DNA from: UBA668 sp052034175
Lineage (GTDB): Bacteria; Actinomycetota; Acidimicrobiia; Acidimicrobiales; Ilumatobacteraceae
Reading direction: 5' to 3'
Assembly: GCA_052034175.1 (NCBI GenBank)
Contig: JBPOIX010000092.1
Location: 1-23,194 of the forward strand
Length of the DNA: 23,194 bases
Shown: positions 7,611 to 14,079 of the stretch, piece after piece
Layout of the letters: each line of letters starts with the position of its first letter
How positions within the stretch are numbered: position 1 is the first letter of the stretch
Made by a program: the position numbers and the translations under genes
The notes under the pieces: generated by a model
What the model was told of the DNA's origin: nothing
The model's database searches: none
What the model saw: only the letters and a program-made list of their open reading frames with translations

Positions 7611-9584
7611 TCAGATCTCGACGCGCGAACCGACTTCGAACACCTGGTTGTCCGGCAGGTTGAAGAACCGCACGGCGCTGTCCGCGCCACGGTTGAGCCA
7701 CACGAACAGGTGCTCCGCAGCCGGGTTCATGCCCGGCGCCTTGCCGGCCACGACGGACTCCCGGCCGATGAAGTAGGTGACATCGGTGGGGTCGAACTCC
7801 CACCCGCGAACCTGGATGGCCTGGAGCGCGGCCGGCACGTCGGGGTCTTCCATGAAGCCGTAGTTCAAGAGCACCTGATACACGCCGGGCTCGACGCGGG
7901 TGACTTCGGAACGGCGCTCCGGGGCGACGCGCGGCTCGTCGGTGGTGTCGACACTGACGATGATCGTCAGCTTGTGCAGCACCTTGTTGTGGGTGAGGTT
8001 GTTCATCAGAGCTGGCGGCGCCTTGCCGAGGTCCTTGAACAGGAACACGCCCGTGCCGCGGACACGCATCGCGTCCGAGTGAGCGTCCAGGACCTCCTGG
8101 ATCGGGCGCTCGCCACGCTGGATGCGCTGCGCCACCAGCTGGCGACCACGTCGCCAGGTGGCCATCTGCACCATCAGCACGGCCGCCACCGACAGGGCGA
8201 ACCAGCCGCCGTGGGGGATCTTCGGCACATTGGCACCGAGGAAGCCGAGCTCCACGATCAGCATCGGCACACACACGAGGAAGGCCCGCCAGCGCGGCCA
8301 GTTCCAACGGTCGGTGAGCACACGGAAGAAGATCAGGGTGGTGATCGCCATCGTCATCGTGACGGCGATGCCGTAGGCGGCCGCGAGCGCCGTCGAGCTG
8401 CGGAAGCCGAGCACCAGGCCCACGCACGCCACCATCAGTGCCCAGTTCACCAGCGGCACATAGATCTGGCCGGAGTGTTCGTGCGAGGTGTGGTCGATAC
8501 GGATGCGCGGGAGATAGTCCAACTGGACGGCCTGCTGGGTGAGGCTGAAGACACCGGAGATCAGGGCCTGCGAGGCGATGACGGTGGCCATCGTGGCCAG
8601 GATGACCAACGGCAGCTTCATCGCCTCCGGGCCCATCAGGAAGAAGAAGCGGTTCTCCACCTGCTCGGGGTTGGCCAGCAGGAATGCACCTTGGCCCCAG
8701 TAGTTCAGCAGCAGTGACGGCATGACCAGGCAGTACCAGCCGATGGCGATCGGCTTGCGGCCGAAGTGCCCCATGTCCGCGTACAGCGCCTCGCCGCCGG
8801 TGACGACGAGGAAGATCGAGCCCAACGCCAGGAAGGCGTCGTGGGTTTCCCCTTGGAAGAAGCGCACCGCCCAGATCGGGTTGATCGACTGGAAGATGCC
8901 CGGGGACTCGATGATCCAGCGGATGCCCAGGACTGCCAGCACCGCGAACCAGACGACCATGATCGGCCCGAACACCTTGCCGACTGCACCGGTGCCTCGC
9001 TTCTGCACCAGGAACAGCAGGATGAGAATCGCGATCGAGATCGGGATGACCCAGTCGGCGAACCCGGCGTCCACTTCCTCCAGGCCCTCCACCGCGCTGA
9101 GGACGGAGATCGCCGGGGTGATGATGCCGTCGCCGTACAACAGCGCCGTGCCGAACACGCCCAGGGTGACCAGCGCGCCCGCCTTCGCCACCCGCTGATG
9201 GCGCTTCATCACCAGACTGGTGAGGGCCAGGATGCCGCCTTCGCCGTGGTTGTCGGCGCGCATCACGAAGAACAGGTACTTCACCGAGATGATCATCACC
9301 AGGGCCCAGAAGGCCAGCGAGCCGACGCCGAACACATTCGTCCTGTTGACGTCGAGCACATGGGTGTGCTCCGTGAACGCCTCGCGCAGCGAGTAGAGCG
9401 GGCTGGTGCCGATGTCGCCGTAGACCACACCCAGCGCCCCGACCACCAGGGCCCCCTGCCCGACGCGATGGGCGTGGGAATGGCCGGGCGCCTCGGCGGT
9501 GTCGGCGCCGGTGTCACTTGCGTCGGACGGCCCGGGTTCCGCCTGGGCGGTGGCGGAGGCGGGGGGTTCGGAGGGTGTGCTCAT
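7611..9584 (-). CDS. kup: KUP/HAK/KT-family potassium uptake protein
   Basis: This is a secondary K+ transporter (K+/H+ symport) of the inner membrane. The product is 657 residues, near the family norm. A hydrophilic His/Ala/Pro-rich N-terminal tail (1-42) precedes the family signature GVVYGDIGTSPLY (52-64). About twelve membrane helices follow up to residue 450 or so, with GDGIITPAISVLSAVEGLE in the middle, and then a cytoplasmic C-terminal domain ending VGSRVEI. The ATG at 9584 is the only fitting start: an in-frame TAA lies 9 bp upstream of it. No Shine-Dalgarno sequence is visible. The gene sits behind a long structured leader, so RNA-level control is plausible. Acs follows in the same direction and may be co-transcribed. 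Confidence 0.96.
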   Translation of the reverse strand: MSTPSEPPASATAQAEPGPSDASDTGADTAEAPGHSHAHRVGQGALVVGALGVVYGDIGTSPLYSLREAFTEHTHVLDVNRTNVFGVGSLAFWALVMIISVKYLFFVMRADNHGEGGILALTSLVMKRHQRVAKAGALVTLGVFGTALLYGDGIITPAISVLSAVEGLEEVDAGFADWVIPISIAILILLFLVQKRGTGAVGKVFGPIMVVWFAVLAVLGIRWIIESPGIFQSINPIWAVRFFQGETHDAFLALGSIFLVVTGGEALYADMGHFGRKPIAIGWYCLVMPSLLLNYWGQGAFLLANPEQVENRFFFLMGPEAMKLPLVILATMATVIASQALISGVFSLTQQAVQLDYLPRIRIDHTSHEHSGQIYVPLVNWALMVACVGLVLGFRSSTALAAAYGIAVTMTMAITTLIFFRVLTDRWNWPRWRAFLVCVPMLIVELGFLGANVPKIPHGGWFALSVAAVLMVQMATWRRGRQLVAQRIQRGERPIQEVLDAHSDAMRVRGTGVFLFKDLGKAPPALMNNLTHNKVLHKLTIIVSVDTTDEPRVAPERRSEVTRVEPGVYQVLLNYGFMEDPDVPAALQAIQVRGWEFDPTDVTYFIGRESVVAGKAPGMNPAAEHLFVWLNRGADSAVRFFNLPDNQVFEVGSRVEI

Positions 9585-9630
9585 ACCGGGCGCTTACGGT
9601 AGCGGACCCCGGAGGCGACGGGACGCAGCA

Positions 9631-9660
9631 CCGGCCGCCCTCCCGAAGGAGGGCGACCGG
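9631..9660 (-). terminator. Strong UUCG-capped hairpin in the kup leader
   Basis: On the minus strand CGCCCTCC and GGAGGGCG form a perfect 8-bp stem closed by a C(UUCG)G tetraloop. After one mismatch, CCGG/CCGG extends it by four more pairs. It lies 46 bp before the kup ATG and directly behind the P1 stem of the folded leader. That is where a riboswitch expression platform would be. There is no U tract, so termination would have to be Rho-dependent or I-shaped. Confidence 0.5.
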
Positions 9661-9663
9661 GCG

Positions 9664-9801
9664 CACCACGCACGGACCATCGAGCTCCCGTTCTCAGCTC
9701 CGTGCAGGGCGACGAAGTGGCACGTCCTCGGTACCACCCGGGGAAGCTGCCCCACATCTTCCGCAGACGGGCAGCGGTTGTGGCTACCAGTCGGCGTGGT
9801 G
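9664..9801 (-). promoter_or_regulatory. Candidate structured 5' leader (riboswitch-like) of kup
   Basis: The 331 bp between kup and the methyltransferase gene hold no gene. On the minus strand CACCACGC (9801-9794) pairs perfectly with GCGTGGTG (9671-9664), closing a 138-nt domain as a P1-like stem. Inside are GCTGCCC/GGGCAGC (9775-9769 with 9752-9746) and a bulged arm of GCACG/CGTGC (9705-9701 with 9674-9670) stacked on GAGCT/AGCTC (9700-9696 with 9686-9682). The last two P1 pairs compete with the bulged arm, which would allow a switch. I compared it by eye with ydaO (c-di-AMP), T-box, M-box, TPP, cobalamin and ykkC cores and found no convincing match. Confidence 0.45.
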
Positions 9802-9804
9802 TTG

Positions 9805-9833
9805 ATTGTAGGAGCATGACGCGCCCGCGGGAA
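9805..9833 (-). promoter_or_regulatory. Candidate kup promoter
   Basis: On the minus strand TTCCCG (9833-9828) and TACAAT (9810-9805, five of six matches to TATAAT) are separated by 17 bp. The start would fall near 9798, inside the first strand of the leader's P1 stem, so the RNA domain would begin almost at the 5' end. The -35 element is weak. Confidence 0.45.
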
Positions 9834-9875
9834 TAGTCCATTCGCACCATTTCCTTGCCAGGTCAACGATCTCCA

Positions 9876-9892
9876 GCCGCCGAGGTGGCGGC
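9876..9892 (-). terminator. Hairpin after the nuo operon
   Basis: GCCGCC and GGCGGC form a perfect 6-bp stem with a 5-nt loop 23 bp past the stop of the methyltransferase gene, the last gene of the operon. There is no U tract, so this is a weak, actinobacterial-style terminator candidate. Confidence 0.35.
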
Positions 9893-9915
9893 GGTGCACC
9901 GAGGGGCTGGACGCG

Positions 9916-10953
9916 TCAGGCGCGCCACTCCACGGCCACGAACCCGCCCAGGCCGGCGGGGTCGAGCAGGCTCTCGGCTTCGCGGACCCGGCTGCGCATC
10001 CGCAGTGCGGCCAGGTCGGGCCTGCCAGCTGCGGCTTCCCACGCCAGGCGGCCCTCCTCCACCAACTCGGTGATGCCCCAGCGCTGCAGGAACTGCGCCT
10101 GGGTGCGCACGGCATCCGCTTCCGGCAGTTGGTCCAGGCACACCTGGGCCGTGATGTCCTGCTCGCCGATGCTCCTCAGGTAGTGCTCGCCGCGCTCGTG
10201 CCCGCGATAGGTGCGCAACCAGGTGCGCCACGGCTCCAGGGCCAGCGCCGCAGTGCGGGCGGTGCAGTAGTCGAAGGCCAGCACCGTGCCACCGGGGTGC
10301 AGGGTACGCCGGGCCGCGGCCACCCATTCACGGGCCGCCGCCTGCACTGGCACACGCGCCCCGTGCGGGGCGCTGCGGGGCAGCCACGCCCACTCCTGCG
10401 GTGCGGGTGCCAACACCTCGCTCGGGCGCCCGTCCGGGCCGACCTGCACCAGTGCCTCCCGCCAGCCCCCGTCGTGGACGGCCAGACGGAACGGCAGGTT
10501 GTCCAGCAGTTCGTTGGCGATCACCACACCGGGCAATGGCTGTTCAGGCAGCTCGGCCGACGATTGCACACCGTCCGGGTGGGAGGCCCGCTGCGCGGCA
10601 CTGACCTCCACCGCCAGGTAGCGCCCGCGCAGGTGTGGCGCCGCCAGCAGCACCGAACGGGCCAGCGCCCCCGGCCCGGCACCGACCTCGACGACGGTGA
10701 ACCCGTCCGGCCGCCCCTGGCGCTCGAACTCGGCATCGACCCAGCGGGCCACGACCGCGCCGAACAACGGGCCGACCTCGGGCGAGGTGAGGAAGTCCCC
10801 GCGGCGGCCGGCGCGGCCACCCGCGGCGGTGTAGAAGCCGTGCGCGCCGTACAGCGCGTGGTGCATGAACTCGTCGAAGCGCAGAGGGCGGCCGAGGGCT
10901 GCCTGCTGCTCCCGCAGGGCGGCAACGATCGGCGGGTCAGCCGCCGAAGGCAT
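9916..10953 (-). CDS. MidA/NDUFAF7-family SAM-dependent methyltransferase
   Basis: The 345-residue product matches the MidA (DUF185) protein-arginine methyltransferase family. It has the family block GDFLTSPEVGPLFG (52-65), the SAM-binding motif VVEVGAGPGALA (87-98) and the ANELLDNLPF motif (146-155). The mitochondrial member NDUFAF7 methylates an Arg of NDUFS2, the NuoD homologue, and is needed for complex I assembly. Here the gene is the last in the nuo operon and its ATG overlaps the end of nuoN by 17 nt, so it is translationally coupled. NuoD in this operon keeps the target Arg (Arg69). A role in modifying NuoD is inference. The ATG at 10953 is chosen because the conserved N-terminal block begins soon after it; the frame opens at 11004 but that would add 17 residues lying wholly within nuoN. 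Confidence 0.88.
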   Translation of the reverse strand: MPSAADPPIVAALREQQAALGRPLRFDEFMHHALYGAHGFYTAAGGRAGRRGDFLTSPEVGPLFGAVVARWVDAEFERQGRPDGFTVVEVGAGPGALARSVLLAAPHLRGRYLAVEVSAAQRASHPDGVQSSAELPEQPLPGVVIANELLDNLPFRLAVHDGGWREALVQVGPDGRPSEVLAPAPQEWAWLPRSAPHGARVPVQAAAREWVAAARRTLHPGGTVLAFDYCTARTAALALEPWRTWLRTYRGHERGEHYLRSIGEQDITAQVCLDQLPEADAVRTQAQFLQRWGITELVEEGRLAWEAAAGRPDLAALRMRSRVREAESLLDPAGLGGFVAVEWRA

Positions 10954-12454
10954 GAGTGAGGTCGGCCAGGTCGCCGAAGCGGGCCACCGCACCGGGCAGC
11001 ACACCCATCACCAGGGTGCCGATGCCACACAGGGCCACGGCCGCCACCAGCGGCGCCGGCACCTTGATCGGGGTCTCGTCGCCGTCCGGGGCCGGCTTCA
11101 TCCACATCTCGCGCATCAGGGTGATGTAGTACGCGGTGGCGATGACGGCGTTGACCGCGCCGATGACGGCGATGCTGTAGCCCCAGCCGCCGCCCGCCTC
11201 GACCACGGCGCGGAAGGCACCGAACTTGGCATACCAGCCGCCGAGCGGCGGGATGCCGGCCAGCGAGGCCAGGAAGATCGTCATCATCACGGCCAGGCCG
11301 GGGGCGTAGTTGAACAGGCCACCCCAGCTGCTGATCTCGCCGCTGCGCGTCTTGCGCGCCACGGCGATGATCACCGCGAAGGCACCGAGGTTCGTGGCGG
11401 CGTAGATCATCAGGTAGACGACGACGGCCTTGAGGGCCGGGCCAGCAGCGTCGCCGGTGCCGGCCACTGCCAGCGGCATGAGGATGAAGCCGCCCTGGCT
11501 GACGCTGGAGTACGCCAGCATGCGCACGATGTTCGTCTGCTTCAGGGCCAGCAGGTTGCCGACCGTCATGGTGAGCGCAGCGAGCACCCACATGAACGGC
11601 TGGTACACGTCGGAGGCCTGCGGGAACGCCAGGTAGACCATCACGATCAGGCCGACGAAGCCGGCGGCCTTGGAGGCCACGCTGAGGAAGGCGGTGACGG
11701 GGGTGGGCGCGCCCTGGTAGGTGTCCGGCGCCCATGTGTGGAACGGCACGGCGCTGACCTTGAAGGCGAAACCGACGATCACGAACACCACCGCCAGCAC
11801 CTGCAGGCCGATCTTGTCGCCCTCGCCGGTGATGGCGGCACCGATGTCGGTGAGCCGGGTGCTGTTGGCCAGCCCGTACATCAGGCTCATGCCGTACAGC
11901 AGCACCGCGCTGGCGAACACGCCGAGCAGGTAGTACTTCACGCCGGCTTCGTTGCTCTTGCGGTCCCGCTTGCGCCAGGCGGCCATCATGTACGCCGGGA
12001 TGGAGAGGAACTCGAGCGCCACGAAGACGCTCACCAGGTCGCGTGCGCTGGCCATCATCACCATGCCGAGCACGGACGACATCAGCAGCACGTAGTACTC
12101 GCCCTGGTAGTAGTGCCCTTCCTCCATCTCATTGGAGGACAGCAACACCACCACGTACCCGGCCAGCAGGAACAGGCCCTTCAGCGCCAGCGCGAACTCG
12201 TCGACCACGTAGCGACCGTCGAACAGGCTGCGCACATCGCCGCCGATGACGGCCAGGGTGGCCACCGGGATGAACGCGCCGAGCAGCACGAAGCCGGTGA
12301 TCGTGCCCGTCACCCACCGCTTGTGGTCCGGCACGAAGAGGTCGACCAGCAGCACCAGGCACAGGCCGGCAGCCACCACGATCTCGGGGGCGAGCGCGTG
12401 GTAGTCCACGGTCGGTGCCACGAAGTCTGTGGCGGCGAGCAGGGACGCGAGCAT
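10937..12454 (-). CDS. nuoN: Complex I membrane subunit N (antiporter-like)
   Basis: The 505-residue polytopic protein has about fourteen membrane helices and is homologous to Mrp-type Na+/H+ antiporters. It forms one proton channel of the membrane arm. The helix with ALEFLSIPAYMM carries Glu148, and the segment FAFKVSAVPFHTWAPD carries Lys232; these are the conserved charged pair of the subunit. SSVSQGGFILMPLAV and the broken helix around GIPPLGGWYAKF are also typical. It starts 4 bp after the nuoM stop and overlaps the downstream methyltransferase gene. The length is normal. Confidence 0.96.
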   Translation of the reverse strand: MLASLLAATDFVAPTVDYHALAPEIVVAAGLCLVLLVDLFVPDHKRWVTGTITGFVLLGAFIPVATLAVIGGDVRSLFDGRYVVDEFALALKGLFLLAGYVVVLLSSNEMEEGHYYQGEYYVLLMSSVLGMVMMASARDLVSVFVALEFLSIPAYMMAAWRKRDRKSNEAGVKYYLLGVFASAVLLYGMSLMYGLANSTRLTDIGAAITGEGDKIGLQVLAVVFVIVGFAFKVSAVPFHTWAPDTYQGAPTPVTAFLSVASKAAGFVGLIVMVYLAFPQASDVYQPFMWVLAALTMTVGNLLALKQTNIVRMLAYSSVSQGGFILMPLAVAGTGDAAGPALKAVVVYLMIYAATNLGAFAVIIAVARKTRSGEISSWGGLFNYAPGLAVMMTIFLASLAGIPPLGGWYAKFGAFRAVVEAGGGWGYSIAVIGAVNAVIATAYYITLMREMWMKPAPDGDETPIKVPAPLVAAVALCGIGTLVMGVLPGAVARFGDLADLTHAFGG

Positions 12455-12458
12455 CAGG

Positions 12459-14066
12459 TCACTTCCCTGCCGTGAAGACGCGGGTGATGTTCTGGACCGC
12501 AGGGTCCATCACGTCGAACATCAGGGCCGGCAGCACACCGAAGAGCACGATGGCGATCAGCAGCGGCGTCCAGGCGATCCACTCGAAGGTGTTGACGTCG
12601 TGGATGTCCGAGCCGTGATCGTCGCCGTGGCCGGCAGCACCGTGCGCACCGTGGTCGTCGTGGCCGCCACCGGAGAACTCCGCCGACGGGGTGCCGAATG
12701 CGGTGCGCTGGTAGAGCCAGAGCAGGTAGGCCGCGGCCAGCACCGTGCCGAGGGCGGCGATGACGGTGAGGACCCGGAACAGGTCCTGGTTCAGCCCGTC
12801 GGCAGGGTTCCAGGACGACAGGATGGCCGGGAACTCGCCCCAGAAGCCGGCCAGGCCGGGAAGTCCGAGCGACGCCATGGCGCAGAAGCCGAGGATCCAG
12901 CCGAGCTTGGGCATCTGGATGAGCATGCCGCTGAGCCGCTTGATCTCCAGGGTGTGGTAGCGCTCCTTCACCGAGCCGGCGATGAAGAACAACATGCCGG
13001 TGATCAGGCCGTGGGCCACCATGCCGAACAGGGCGGCATTGATGCCCAGCGGAGTGAGGGTGGCGATGCCGAGCATCACGAAGCCCATGTGCGCCACCGA
13101 GGAGAAGGCGATGAGGCGCTTCATGTCCGTCTGGGCCAAGCAGCCGAGGGCGCCGTAGATGATGCCGATGACGGCGAGGATGGCGATGACCGGCGCCCAC
13201 TTCACCGCTGCCTGGGGCAGGAACGGGATGGCGATGCGGACGAAGCCGTAGGTGCCGAGCTTCAGCAGGATCGCGGCCAGGATGACCGAACCCTGGGTGG
13301 GCGCCTGGGTGTGGGCGTCGGGGAGCCAGGTGTGGAAGGGGAACATCGGCACCTTGACGGCGAAGCCGACGAACATCCCGGCGAAGATCCAGATGGCCGT
13401 GGTCTTGGTGACGTCGGGGCCGTGCTCGAGGAACCATGCGAAGCTGAAGTTGGCCTCGGCGGCGTCGACGCCGGGTGCGTTCTTGGTGACGATGTAGAGG
13501 GCGATGAACGCCACCAGCATCAGCGCCGACCCGAACATCGTGTAGAGGAAGAACTTCAGCGAGGCGTACTGGCGGTTCTCGCCACCCCACACGCCGATCA
13601 TGAAGTACATCGGCAGCAGCACCACTTCGAAGAACACGAAGAACAGGATCAGGTCCTGGGCGATGAACGTCCCGGCCATACCGGTCTGCAGCACCAGCAT
13701 CAGGATGAAGAACGCCTTGGCGTTCCCCGGGTGCGGGATGTGGTCCCAGCTGTAGATCATCACCAGCACGGTGATCACCATCGACAGGAAGTACAGCGGC
13801 AGGCTCACCCCGTCGAGGCCGATCGTGTACGTGGCACCGATCGGCTCGATCCAGTCCTTGCTGGCCGCGAACTGCTGCAGGCCGGCCTGGTCGTAGTCGA
13901 ACTGGATCAGCGTGTACACGCCGACCGCCAGTGTGGCGATGGCCGTCAGCAGGCCGACCTCCTTCGCCAACACCTCGTTCTTCTTGGGGATGAAGAGCAT
14001 CACCAGCACACCAACCAACGGCAGGAAGGTGCCGAGGCTGAGGAGCCAACTCTGATCGGTAATCAT
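12459..14066 (-). CDS. nuoM: Complex I membrane subunit M (antiporter-like), with His/Asp-rich loop
   Basis: The 535-residue polytopic protein is the middle antiporter-like proton channel. Glu147 lies in FFVFFEVVLLPMYF and Lys238 in AVKVPMFPFHTWLPDAHTQAP, the conserved pair and signature of NuoM. SSVAHMGFVMLGI follows. A His/Asp/Gly-rich loop (466-490, eight His) precedes the last membrane helices and is unusual for the family. The ATG at 14066 has AAGGGA at ribosome-site distance and lies 13 bp after nuoL. The frame runs further up (14282) but that part overlaps nuoL and is Ser/Ala noise. Confidence 0.96.
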   Translation of the reverse strand: MITDQSWLLSLGTFLPLVGVLVMLFIPKKNEVLAKEVGLLTAIATLAVGVYTLIQFDYDQAGLQQFAASKDWIEPIGATYTIGLDGVSLPLYFLSMVITVLVMIYSWDHIPHPGNAKAFFILMLVLQTGMAGTFIAQDLILFFVFFEVVLLPMYFMIGVWGGENRQYASLKFFLYTMFGSALMLVAFIALYIVTKNAPGVDAAEANFSFAWFLEHGPDVTKTTAIWIFAGMFVGFAVKVPMFPFHTWLPDAHTQAPTQGSVILAAILLKLGTYGFVRIAIPFLPQAAVKWAPVIAILAVIGIIYGALGCLAQTDMKRLIAFSSVAHMGFVMLGIATLTPLGINAALFGMVAHGLITGMLFFIAGSVKERYHTLEIKRLSGMLIQMPKLGWILGFCAMASLGLPGLAGFWGEFPAILSSWNPADGLNQDLFRVLTVIAALGTVLAAAYLLWLYQRTAFGTPSAEFSGGGHDDHGAHGAAGHGDDHGSDIHDVNTFEWIAWTPLLIAIVLFGVLPALMFDVMDPAVQNITRVFTAGK

Positions 14067-14079
14067 CTGCGCATTCCCT

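Noticed and set aside
9721..9745. GGGTGGTACCGAGG on the minus strand, resembling a T-box antiterminator motif
   Set aside because: There is too little upstream RNA for a T-box stem I, no specifier loop is seen, the ACCGCG end is altered, and the downstream gene is a K+ transporter rather than an amino-acid gene.
9631..9801. ydaO-yuaA (c-di-AMP) riboswitch upstream of kup
   Set aside because: The location is right, but the conserved core segments are not present on either strand by eye; kept only as an unknown structured leader.
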